Assembly: GCF_900996225.1 (NCBI RefSeq)
Contig: NZ_CAAJGL010000101.1
Span: 1 to 64,000, forward strand
Reading direction: 5' to 3'
Source of the DNA: Paraburkholderia sp. BCC1884
GTDB lineage: Bacteria > Pseudomonadota > Gammaproteobacteria > Burkholderiales > Burkholderiaceae
DNA: 64,000 nucleotides
Position 1 is the stretch's first letter, and every line of letters starts with the position of its first letter. Under the pieces are notes generated by a model. It was given only the letters and a program-made list of their open reading frames with translations, was not told the DNA's origin and made no database searches. Both the position numbers and the translations under genes were made by a program. This document shows positions 54,855 through 62,966 of the stretch, one piece after another.

Positions 54855-56465
54855 TTACGTCGCCGCCAGTTCCACCTTCGGCGCAAACGAATCGCTTTGC
54901 GCGACCGGCCAGTATTTCTCGAACAGCGTGTAGCGATAGTTGCCGTTGAGCAGGTCGTTCGGTTCGAGATACTTCAACAGTTCGGACATCAACTGCACTT
55001 CATGCGACGAAACCCGCCGCACGATGTGATGCGCACGCAGTTCCGCCGGATGCTTCAACCCGGCTGCCTGAATGATTTCCTTCAGCGCATGCAGCGTGTT
55101 GTGATGGAAGTTGAACACGCGATCCGCCTTGTCCGGGACGACCAGCGCGCGTTGACGCACCGGATCTTGCGTCGCGACACCGGTCGGGCAGCGGCCCGTG
55201 TGGCAGGTTTGCGCCTGAATGCAGCCCACCGCGAACATGAAGCCGCGCGCCGCGTTGACCCAGTCCGCGCCGATCGCGAGCGTTTTGGTGATGTCGAACG
55301 CGGTAATCATCTTGCCGCTCGCGCCGATCCGAATCCGTTGCCGCAAGCCGAGGCCGACCAGCGTGTTATGGACCAGCAGCAGCCCTTCCTGCAAGGGCAC
55401 GCCGACGTGATCGGTGAATTCGAGGGGCGCCGCGCCCGTGCCGCCTTCCGCGCCGTCCACGACGATGAAGTCCGGCAGGATGCCCGTTTCCAGCATCGCC
55501 TTGGCAATGCCGAAGAATTCCCATGGATGCCCGATACACAGCTTGAAACCGGTCGGCTTGCCGCCGGAGAGCGTGCGCAACCGGTCGACGAATTCGAGCA
55601 GGCCGCGCGGTGTCGAGAACTCGGCGTGCGTGGCCGGCGAGATGCAGTCGCGGCCCATCGGCACACCGCGCGTCTCGGCGATTTCCGGCGTGATCTTGGC
55701 AGCCGGCAGCACACCGCCGTGGCCCGGCTTGGCGCCTTGCGAGAGCTTCACCTCGATCATCTTCACTTGCGGCTCGGCGGCTTGCTTCGCGAATTTTTCC
55801 GCGCTGAAGCTACCGTCGTCGTTCCGGCAGCCGAAGTAGCCCGAGGCGATTTCCCAGATGATGTCGCCGCCATGTTCGCGGTGATACTTCGACATCGAGC
55901 CTTCGCCGGTATCGTGCGCGAAGTTGCCTTTCTTCGCGCCGAGATTCAGCGCCATGATCGCGTTCGCCGACAGCGAGCCGAAGCTCATCGCCGAGACGTT
56001 GAAGATCGACATCGAATAAGGTTGCGCGCGGTCCGGGCCGACGACGATGCGGAAGTCGTGATTGTCGAGCGTGGTCGGCGCGAGCGAGTGGCTGATCCAT
56101 TCGTGCGAGACGGCTTTGACGTCGAGCTCGGTGCCGTACGGGCGGCTATCCACGTCGTTTTTCGCGCGCTGATAGACGATGCTGCGCTGGACGCGCGAGA
56201 ACGGCTTCTCGTCGGTGTCGCCTTCGACGAAATACTGGCGGATCTCCGGGCGGATGAATTCGAACAGAAAGCGGAAGTGGCCCCACAGCGGATAGTTACG
56301 CAGAATCGCGTGACGCTGCTGCGTCAGGTCGAACAGACCGAGCGCGACGAGCGCGAGCGGCACGATGATCCAGAGCCACGAAATGTGCTGCGTCGCGCCG
56401 AGCGCCGCGCAGACGGCGAGCAGCACGGCTGCGCACCACATGGCCAGATAACGTCGAGAAAACAT
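54855..56465 (-). CDS. FMN-binding glutamate synthase family protein, membrane-anchored
   Basis: A 536-residue protein with two N-terminal membrane segments (about 7-24 and 29-46) and then the glutamate synthase central FMN/FeS domain. Motifs include SFGSLSANAIMALNLGAKKG, KPGHGGVLPAAKI, DGAEGGTGAAPLEF and the 3Fe-4S ligands CIQAQTCHTGRCPTG. It lacks the amidotransferase domain of GltB, so it is not a full glutamate synthase; it may use ammonia or another donor, and its substrate is unknown. It lies upstream of the PAAR cassette on the same strand with 154 bp between them. Confidence 0.9.
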   Translation of the reverse strand: MFSRRYLAMWCAAVLLAVCAALGATQHISWLWIIVPLALVALGLFDLTQQRHAILRNYPLWGHFRFLFEFIRPEIRQYFVEGDTDEKPFSRVQRSIVYQRAKNDVDSRPYGTELDVKAVSHEWISHSLAPTTLDNHDFRIVVGPDRAQPYSMSIFNVSAMSFGSLSANAIMALNLGAKKGNFAHDTGEGSMSKYHREHGGDIIWEIASGYFGCRNDDGSFSAEKFAKQAAEPQVKMIEVKLSQGAKPGHGGVLPAAKITPEIAETRGVPMGRDCISPATHAEFSTPRGLLEFVDRLRTLSGGKPTGFKLCIGHPWEFFGIAKAMLETGILPDFIVVDGAEGGTGAAPLEFTDHVGVPLQEGLLLVHNTLVGLGLRQRIRIGASGKMITAFDITKTLAIGADWVNAARGFMFAVGCIQAQTCHTGRCPTGVATQDPVRQRALVVPDKADRVFNFHHNTLHALKEIIQAAGLKHPAELRAHHIVRRVSSHEVQLMSELLKYLEPNDLLNGNYRYTLFEKYWPVAQSDSFAPKVELAAT

Positions 56466-56611
56466 GGGGTCTCCAGTGCAGTGGGGTTCGTCGCGGCGGG
56501 ATCGCTTGCGCCGATGGCGTCAAGCGGAATCCGCCGCGAAGTAAAACGGGCGACTGCCTGTTATGGTGATGCGAGCTGCGCAGTGGTTGGCCGCACGAGC
56601 GAGCGCATGAT

Positions 56612-57757
56612 TTAGCGTGCGCTCAGCAGTGCCGCCTTTTGCGGTTGACGCGCGACCGGTTGCCCCGTCACCGCGTGCTCGATGATGCCGCCGCCGAGGC
56701 ACACGTCGCCATCGTAGAGCACCGCCGATTGCCCAGGTGTGACAGCCCATTGCGCGTCGTCGAAAGTCAGCTCGAAGAGACCTTCGCCGACATGGGCACG
56801 ATTGAACGTACACGCCGCATCCGCCTGGCGGTAACGCGTCTTCGCGCCGCACGCGAAACCGTCCGCCGGCGGCTCGCCCGCGACCCAGCTCGTGTTGCCG
56901 GCGCTCAGCGTATGGCTGAGCAGCCACGCATGATCGTGACCTTGCGCGACGTACAGCGTGTTCGAAGGAATATCCTTGCCGGCTACGAACCACGGCTCGC
57001 CGCTGCCGTCCTTGCTGCCGCCGAGGCCGATGCCCTTGCGTTGACCGAAGGTGTAGAACGCGAGGCCGATGTGTTCGCCGACCACTTTGCCGTCGGTGGT
57101 TTTCATCGGGCCGGGTTGGGTCGGCAGATAACGGTTCAGGAAGTCGCGGAACGGCCGTTCGCCGATAAAGCAGATGCCGGTCGAATCTTTTTTCTTCGCG
57201 TTCGGCAGCGCGATCTGTTCGGCAATTTCACGCACCCTGGTTTTCGGAATCTCGCCGAGCGGAAACAGCGTCTTCGACAACTGCGCCTGATTCAGCCGAT
57301 GCAGGAAGTACGACTGATCCTTGGTGTGGTCGAACGCCTTCAACAGTTCGAAGCGGCCATTATTTTCGCGCACGCGCGCATAGTGGCCGGTCGCGATGGT
57401 TTCCGCGCCGAGCGACATGGCGTGATCGAGAAAGGCCTTGAACTTGATTTCGGCGTTGCACAGCACGTCGGGGTTCGGCGTGCGGCCAGCCGAATATTCG
57501 CGCAGGAATTCGGCGAACACGCGGTCTTTGTATTCGGCGGCGAAGTTGACCGCTTCGACGTCGATGCCGATGAGGTCCGCGACCGACACCACGTCGATCC
57601 AGTCCTGGCGCGTGGAGCAGTACTCGCTGTCGTCGTCGTCTTCCCAGTTTTTCATGAACAGGCCGACCACGTCGTAGCCTTGTTCCTTCAGCAGCCACGC
57701 GGTGACCGACGAATCGACGCCGCCCGACATGCCTACTACGACTTTCTGCTTGCTCAT
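56612..57757 (-). CDS. mnmA: tRNA-specific 2-thiouridylase
   Basis: A 381-residue enzyme that thiolates U34 of tRNA-Lys, -Glu and -Gln. The ATP-binding PP-loop SGGVDSS (11-17), the catalytic Cys100 (NPDVLCNAEIKF) and partner Cys196 (STGICFIGERPF) are all present. Length is typical. Confidence 0.97.
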   Translation of the reverse strand: MSKQKVVVGMSGGVDSSVTAWLLKEQGYDVVGLFMKNWEDDDDSEYCSTRQDWIDVVSVADLIGIDVEAVNFAAEYKDRVFAEFLREYSAGRTPNPDVLCNAEIKFKAFLDHAMSLGAETIATGHYARVRENNGRFELLKAFDHTKDQSYFLHRLNQAQLSKTLFPLGEIPKTRVREIAEQIALPNAKKKDSTGICFIGERPFRDFLNRYLPTQPGPMKTTDGKVVGEHIGLAFYTFGQRKGIGLGGSKDGSGEPWFVAGKDIPSNTLYVAQGHDHAWLLSHTLSAGNTSWVAGEPPADGFACGAKTRYRQADAACTFNRAHVGEGLFELTFDDAQWAVTPGQSAVLYDGDVCLGGGIIEHAVTGQPVARQPQKAALLSAR

Positions 57758-57878
57758 AAGATGCTCACTGGGTGCTGCATGACTGCGTTGATCGTGGGGC
57801 GGGGCCGTTCGTGACGGCCGGGCCTCCTGAGGGTCTGCTATACCTGCTGGTGGCTGCTCGCGGTGGGCTTATCACCGC

Positions 57879-58361
57879 TCAGCTTCGCTTTTGCCCGACC
57901 GAATGCGTGTGCACGAAATCGAGCGGGAAACGCCGGCCGGCGAGGTAGTCGTCGAGACATTGCATGACGAGCGGCGTGCGGTGCCGCTCGGGGCAGGCGC
58001 GCAATTCCTCGGCGCTCATCCACAGCGTGCGGACGATGTCCGGATCGAGCGCTCGCCCGCGATCCGGCTCTCCGCTCGTGCCGCAATAGGTGAAGCGCAG
58101 GTAGGTCACGCCTTCGCTGCCGGGCCGCTCGAAGTGCGTCATGTACATGCCGACCAGCGCCTCGGGCGTGAACGGATGAGCGGTTTCCTCGAGCGTTTCG
58201 CGGATCACCGCGTCCAGCAGCGATTCGCCCGCCTCCAGATGCCCGGCGGGCTGGTTCAGGCGCAGGCCGTCGGCAGTATGTTCCTCGACCACGAGAAAGC
58301 GCCCGTCACGCTCGACGATAGCCGCGACGGTGACGTGCGGCAGCCAGGTTTCCGGTTTCAT
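57879..58361 (-). CDS. Nudix hydrolase, NudJ-like
   Basis: A 160-residue Nudix protein with the box from GHLEAGESLLDAVI to RETLEETAHPF and N-terminal WLPHVTVAAIVERDGRFLVVEEHT, the pattern of NudJ/phosphatase-type Nudix enzymes. NudJ acts on thiamin and hydroxymethylpyrimidine pyrophosphates and on nucleoside tri- and diphosphates; the substrate here is unproved. It lies 121 bp upstream of mnmA on the same strand, as nudJ does in E. coli. Confidence 0.88.
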   Translation of the reverse strand: MKPETWLPHVTVAAIVERDGRFLVVEEHTADGLRLNQPAGHLEAGESLLDAVIRETLEETAHPFTPEALVGMYMTHFERPGSEGVTYLRFTYCGTSGEPDRGRALDPDIVRTLWMSAEELRACPERHRTPLVMQCLDDYLAGRRFPLDFVHTHSVGQKRS

Positions 58362-58563
58362 GGGTGCGCATTTTACCGTTTATAGGCCGGGGCTGCCGGG
58401 AACCGGCGCACCCAAGCCCACCGGCCACCCCCGGATTGTCCCCGATTTCTGAGACCCCCCCTGTTTCGGTTACAGTGAGGCGTTAGCCGTTGCATCTGCA
58501 AGCCGGCGTGCCTCGTCGGCCGAACTGTCGTCACCCATACACAGGAAGTCGAGGAGGAACACG

Positions 58564-59706
58564 ATGCACATCGGAGTGCCAGCCGAGACGCGCGCGCACG
58601 AAACCCGCGTCGCCGCGACGCCCGAAACGGTCAAGAAGTATGTGACCCAGGGCCACCGGGTCACGATCCAGAGCGGCGCCGGCACCGGCGCCAGCTTCCC
58701 TGACGATGCGTTTACGGCCGCCGGCGCGGAGATCGTCGACGCGGCCGCCGCATTCGGTGCCGATCTCGTTCTCAAAGTCCAGTCACCGACCGATGTCGAA
58801 CTGCCGCTGCTCAAGCGCGGCGCGACGCTGGTCGGCATGCTCGATCCGTTTAATACCGAAAACTCATCAAAGCTCGCCGCCGCCGGCGTCACGGCCTTCG
58901 CACTCGAAGCCGCGCCGCGCACGACGCGCGCACAGAGCCTCGACGTGTTGTCGTCGCAAGCGAACATTGCGGGGTACAAGGCGGTGCTGCTGGCGGCCAC
59001 GCTTTATCCGCGCTTCATGCCGATGCTGATGACCGCAGCCGGCACCGTGAAAGCGGCCCGCGTGCTGATTCTCGGCGCGGGCGTGGCGGGTCTGCAGGCG
59101 ATCGCGACCGCCAAGCGCCTCGGCGCGGTGATCGAGGCGTCGGACGTGCGTCCGGCGGTGAAAGAGCAGATCGAATCGCTCGGCGCCAAGTTTCTCGACG
59201 TGCCCTATGAAACCGACGAAGAGCGCGAAGCCGCGCAAGGCGTCGGCGGCTATGCGCGGCCGATGCCGCCTTCGTGGCTGACGCGTCAGTCGGCATTGGT
59301 CCACGAGCGGGCCAGGCAGGCGGACATCGTGATTTCCACCGCGCTGATCCCGGGCCGCGCCGCACCCACGTTGGTCTCGGTCGACACCGTGCAGGCGATG
59401 AAGCCCGGCTCCGTGCTGGTCGACCTCGCCGCCGGACGTGGCGCGGAGTATGAAGGCCAGCGCGGCGGCAACTGCCCGCTCACCGAGGCGGACAAGGTGG
59501 TCGTGAAGCACGGCGTGCAGATCGTCGGCTACACGAATCTGGCGTCGATGGTGCCCGCCGACGCGTCGTCGCTGTACGCACGTAACCTGCTCGACTTCCT
59601 CAAGCTGATCATCACGAAGGAAGGCGCCCTGAACATCGATCTCGCGGACGATATCGTCGCGGCCACGCTGCTGGCCCGTGACGGCGAAGTCACGCGCAAG
59701 ATCTAG
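58564..59706 (+). CDS. pntAA: NAD(P) transhydrogenase subunit alpha, part 1 (NAD-binding)
   Basis: A 380-residue soluble dI domain of proton-translocating transhydrogenase. Seen: GVPAETRAHETRVAATPETV, the RQDxR-like region near LVGMLDPFN, and the NAD fold LILGAGVAGLQAIATAKRLGA. It transfers hydride between NADH and NADP+. The alpha subunit is split, as in Rhodospirillum, with the membrane part encoded by the next gene. ATG 58564 follows GAGGAGG. Confidence 0.95.
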   Translation: MHIGVPAETRAHETRVAATPETVKKYVTQGHRVTIQSGAGTGASFPDDAFTAAGAEIVDAAAAFGADLVLKVQSPTDVELPLLKRGATLVGMLDPFNTENSSKLAAAGVTAFALEAAPRTTRAQSLDVLSSQANIAGYKAVLLAATLYPRFMPMLMTAAGTVKAARVLILGAGVAGLQAIATAKRLGAVIEASDVRPAVKEQIESLGAKFLDVPYETDEEREAAQGVGGYARPMPPSWLTRQSALVHERARQADIVISTALIPGRAAPTLVSVDTVQAMKPGSVLVDLAAGRGAEYEGQRGGNCPLTEADKVVVKHGVQIVGYTNLASMVPADASSLYARNLLDFLKLIITKEGALNIDLADDIVAATLLARDGEVTRKI

Positions 59707-59721
59707 CAACAAGTTGCATGG

Positions 59722-59755
59722 GACCGGAGTAAGCGCTAAAGCGCTAACTCCGGTC
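59722..59755 (+). repeat. Long stem-loop between pntAA and pntAB
   Basis: GACCGGAGTAAGCGCT and AGCGCTAACTCCGGTC pair over 16 positions with one mismatch around a 2-nt centre. No T run follows. Placed between two genes of one complex, it may adjust mRNA stability or relative expression. Confidence 0.7.
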
Positions 59756-59772
59756 GACCTAGGAGAGCAGCG

Positions 59773-60105
59773 ATGGAAGTCATCAATCACACCGTCATCA
59801 ACCTGATCATCTTCGTGCTGGCGATCTACGTCGGCTACCACGTCGTCTGGAATGTCACGCCCGCGTTGCACACGCCGCTGATGGCCGTGACCAACGCGAT
59901 TTCCGCGATCGTGATCGTCGGCGCAATGCTGGCCGCAGGGCTGACTCTGGGCACGCCCGGCAAGTTCTTCGGCACGGTGGCCGTCGCGCTGGCGGCAGTC
60001 AACGTGTTCGGCGGCTTTCTCGTGACGAGGCGAATGCTGGAGATGTTCCGCAAGAAAGAGCCGAAGAAGCTCATCGCTGACAAGACGGCCAAGGAGAACG
60101 CGTAA
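59773..60105 (+). CDS. pntAB: NAD(P) transhydrogenase subunit alpha, part 2 (membrane)
   Basis: A 110-residue protein with three membrane segments (about 8-27, 38-62, 65-85) corresponding to the first part of the dII membrane domain. The core VTPALHTPLMAVTNAIS is strongly conserved. It follows AGGAGAG. Its stop overlaps the pntB start by one base (TAATG). Confidence 0.95.
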   Translation: MEVINHTVINLIIFVLAIYVGYHVVWNVTPALHTPLMAVTNAISAIVIVGAMLAAGLTLGTPGKFFGTVAVALAAVNVFGGFLVTRRMLEMFRKKEPKKLIADKTAKENA

Positions 60106-61559
60106 TGAGTCTGAACGTCGTCACGCTGCTTTATCTGATTGCGTCCGTCTGCTTCATTCAGGCGCTCAAGGGGCTGTCGAATCCGAAGACGGCACGCATC
60201 GGCAACACCTTCGGCATGGCCGGGATGGCGATTGCCATCGTCACGACTATCGCGCTGATCATCAAACAGGCCAACGGGCTCGGTTCGAATCTCGGGCTGG
60301 GACTCGGCTTGCTGCTGGTCGCGCTGGTGGTCGGCGGCGCGATCGGCGCGTTCGTCGCCGCACGTGTCGAGATGACCAAGATGCCGGAACTGGTCGCGGC
60401 GATGCACTCGCTGATCGGTCTTGCTGCCGTGTGTATCGCGTATGCGGTGGTGTCCGAGCCTTCCGCATTCGGTCTCATCGATCCCGACAACACGGCGCCG
60501 GGTTTCCTGCCCTACGGCAATCGCGTCGAGCTGTTCATCGGCACCTTTGTCGGGGCGATTACGTTCTCCGGTTCGGTGATCGCATTCGGCAAGCTGTCGG
60601 GCAAGTACAAGTTCCGGTTGTTTCAGGGCGCGCCGGTCGTGTACGGCGGCCAGCATCTGATCAACCTGATGCTCGCGATCGCGATGCTCGGCTTCGGCGT
60701 CATCTTCTTCCTGACGCAATCGTGGTTGCCGTTCATCATCATGACGCTGATCGCATTCGTGCTCGGCGTGCTGATCATCATCCCGATCGGCGGCGCGGAT
60801 ATGCCGGTGGTCGTGTCGATGCTCAACTCGTATTCGGGCTGGGCGGCGGCGGGCATCGGCTTCTCGCTGAACAATCCGATGCTGATCATCGCGGGTTCGC
60901 TGGTGGGGTCGTCGGGCGCGATTCTGTCGTACATCATGTGCCGGGCGATGAACCGCTCGTTCTTCAACGTGATTCTCGGCGGCTTCGGTAACGAAGCGGG
61001 CGCGGCGGCGGCGGGCGGTTCGGCGGAACAGCGTCCGGTGAAATCCGGCTCGGCCGACGATGCCTCATTCATGCTCGGCAACGCGGAAACCGTGGTGATC
61101 GTGCCGGGTTACGGTCTTGCCGTGGCGCGTGCACAGCATGCGTTGAAGGAGCTGACTGACAAACTGGTCGAGAAGGGCATCGAGGTGAAGTACGCGATTC
61201 ACCCGGTGGCCGGACGGATGCCGGGACACATGAACGTGCTGCTCGCCGAAGCCGAAGTGCCGTACGACATGGTGTACGAGATGGACGACATCAACGGCGA
61301 GTTCGGTCAGGTCGACGTGGTGCTCGTGCTGGGCGCGAACGATGTGGTGAATCCGGCCGCGAAGACCGATCCGAAGTCGGCGATCGCTGGCATGCCGATC
61401 ATCGAGGCTTATAAGGCGAGGACGGTGATCGTCAACAAGCGTTCGATGGCGGCGGGTTATGCCGGTCTCGACAACGATCTGTTCTACATGGACAAGACCA
61501 TGATGGTGTTCGGCGACGCAAAGAAAGTGATCGAGGATATGGTGAAGGCGGTGGAGTGA
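60105..61559 (+). CDS. pntB: NAD(P) transhydrogenase subunit beta
   Basis: A 484-residue beta subunit with about eight or nine membrane segments (residues 1-290) including the proton channel, and a C-terminal NADP-binding dIII domain (about 310-484; VIVPGYGLAVARAQHAL, HPVAGRMPGHMNVLLAEA, GANDVVNPAA). It completes the complex that uses the proton gradient to make NADPH. Translation is coupled to pntAB. Confidence 0.96.
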   Translation: MSLNVVTLLYLIASVCFIQALKGLSNPKTARIGNTFGMAGMAIAIVTTIALIIKQANGLGSNLGLGLGLLLVALVVGGAIGAFVAARVEMTKMPELVAAMHSLIGLAAVCIAYAVVSEPSAFGLIDPDNTAPGFLPYGNRVELFIGTFVGAITFSGSVIAFGKLSGKYKFRLFQGAPVVYGGQHLINLMLAIAMLGFGVIFFLTQSWLPFIIMTLIAFVLGVLIIIPIGGADMPVVVSMLNSYSGWAAAGIGFSLNNPMLIIAGSLVGSSGAILSYIMCRAMNRSFFNVILGGFGNEAGAAAAGGSAEQRPVKSGSADDASFMLGNAETVVIVPGYGLAVARAQHALKELTDKLVEKGIEVKYAIHPVAGRMPGHMNVLLAEAEVPYDMVYEMDDINGEFGQVDVVLVLGANDVVNPAAKTDPKSAIAGMPIIEAYKARTVIVNKRSMAAGYAGLDNDLFYMDKTMMVFGDAKKVIEDMVKAVE

Positions 61560-61572
61560 TCGGGAAGCGGGC

Positions 61573-61610
61573 CGCGAAGCGCGCGTTGCAACTTCAACGC
61601 GGCTTCGCGT
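61573..61610. terminator. Stem-loop between convergent pntB and WYL regulator genes
   Basis: CGCGAAGC...GCGTTG and CAACGC...GCTTCGCG form an imperfect GC-rich hairpin in and around the 34-bp gap, partly inside the end of the regulator gene. There is no T run, so a terminator role is uncertain. Confidence 0.35.
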
Positions 61611-62280
61611 TCACATGCCTCAACAGGTCCGCAAGCCGCCGTCCTTCCTGATCGGGATACTGTTCGAGCATCTGAAGGTCCTGCATCTTTTCCAGACTGA
61701 AATTGCGAAAGTCGCCACGCAATTCACACCATGAGCCGAGCGTCCAGCGTGCGCCCCAGTAAGCGAGCGCGAGCGGCCAGACGCGGCGCTCGCTCGCTAC
61801 GCCGTTGACGTCGAGGTAGGCGAACTTCACCACGTGCCGGGCGTCGATCGCGCGATGCAGCGCATCCAGTTGCGTTGAAAAATCCCCCTTGATATGAAAC
61901 GACGGCGCGAAGACCGCGAGCTTGTCGAGTGTCGCGCGTTTGTCGGCGGGCATGGCGGAGGCGATCTTGGCAAGCGCCCCGCGCGCGCCGCTTGCGAAGG
62001 CCGCGCCGCCCCACGATTCGAGCATCCGTGCGCCGGCGGCGAGCGCGGCGAGTTCATCGGCGGTGAAGGTGAGCGGCGGCAAACTCGCCGTGCGGCTTAG
62101 CCGGTAGCCGATGCCCGCTTCGCCTTCGATCGGCACGCCGGACAACTGCAGATCGCGCACGTCGCGATAGACCGTGCGCAGCGAGATATGCAGCCAGTCG
62201 GCGAGTTGTTGCGCGGTGGTCAGACGGCGTCCGCGCAACAGTTCGGCGATCTGGAATAGACGGTCGGCGCGGCGCGTCAT
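61594..62280 (-). CDS. YafY-type HTH/WYL domain regulator
   Basis: A 228-residue regulator: HTH of the HTH_11 type at about 1-58 (RLFQIAELLRGRRLTTAQQLA, then ISLRTVYRDVRDLQLSG) and a WYL domain at about 125-200 that binds nucleic acid or nucleotide ligands. These proteins often control neighbouring genes. ATG 62280 gives MTRRADRLFQIAELL; the frame runs 18 codons further without family resemblance. The VOC gene lies just upstream on the same strand, 74 bp away; they may form one unit. Confidence 0.88.
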   Translation of the reverse strand: MTRRADRLFQIAELLRGRRLTTAQQLADWLHISLRTVYRDVRDLQLSGVPIEGEAGIGYRLSRTASLPPLTFTADELAALAAGARMLESWGGAAFASGARGALAKIASAMPADKRATLDKLAVFAPSFHIKGDFSTQLDALHRAIDARHVVKFAYLDVNGVASERRVWPLALAYWGARWTLGSWCELRGDFRNFSLEKMQDLQMLEQYPDQEGRRLADLLRHVNAKPR

Positions 62281-62354
62281 CGTGGGCGTCTTGTAGAAGA
62301 GGACGGGAACGGTCCCGCGATGATAGCGCTGCATGCCGCGCCCCGCATCGGGCT

Positions 62355-62738
62355 TTAGCCGTTGGTCCGCGAATGCAGGCCGAGGCGGTTGCCTTCCGTA
62401 TCGGTGAAGAACGCGATGTAGCCGATGTCCTGCGGCAGCTTGATCACCGGGCCATCGATCTTGCCACCGGCTTTCTCGACGCGCGCGAGGGTGGCGTCGA
62501 CGGTGGGTTGCGCATTCAGATAGACGAGCACACCGTCGTCGGTCGGCGTCATCGACGGGCTGCGGACGATCGCGCCGCCAGTGGCCGGTTCCTCGTAGCC
62601 GAACACCGCGATCGGCTGGCCGCCGACTTCCTGCACGTTCAGTTTGACGTCGAGCGCGGCTTCGTAAAAGCGGACGGCGCGGTCGAAGTCGACGGACGGA
62701 ATCTCAAACCATGCAACTACTTTGGCTGATGCGGACAT
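62355..62738 (-). CDS. VOC (glyoxalase/bleomycin resistance fold) protein
   Basis: A 127-residue VOC protein with WFEIPSVDFDRAVRFYEAAL at the N-terminus and DIGYIAFFTDTEGNRLGLHS at the C-terminus. Such proteins are dioxygenases, lyases or binding proteins; nothing here points to one. GAGGAG stands 7-12 bp before ATG 62738. It is upstream of the YafY-type regulator. Confidence 0.87.
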   Translation of the reverse strand: MSASAKVVAWFEIPSVDFDRAVRFYEAALDVKLNVQEVGGQPIAVFGYEEPATGGAIVRSPSMTPTDDGVLVYLNAQPTVDATLARVEKAGGKIDGPVIKLPQDIGYIAFFTDTEGNRLGLHSRTNG

Positions 62739-62905
62739 GACATTCTCCTCGGGATGGCGGTAAGCCGTGCAAAGCGCCGGATGGCGTGAGAAGGAGTGTG
62801 CGGGGGTGCTACTGACAGCGTGGTGTCAGCAGGGTGTGGCAGTAGCGGCAAGCGGCGCAATTGGGCCGGTCGTGAGACGCCCCGGGTTTCAGGGCGCCAG
62901 GACGA

Positions 62906-62936
62906 AAAAAACCGCGGAGAAGGTCCGCGGTTTTTT
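62906..62936 (-). terminator. Rho-independent terminator of the RNA methyltransferase gene
   Basis: AAAAAACCGCGGA and TCCGCGGTTTTTT form a 13-bp perfect stem with a GAAGG loop, T-rich on both strands. It lies 30 bp after the stop of the minus-strand methyltransferase gene. Confidence 0.9.
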
Positions 62937-62966
62937 ACTGCGCTCCGGTGTCGGGCGTTGGCCGCT

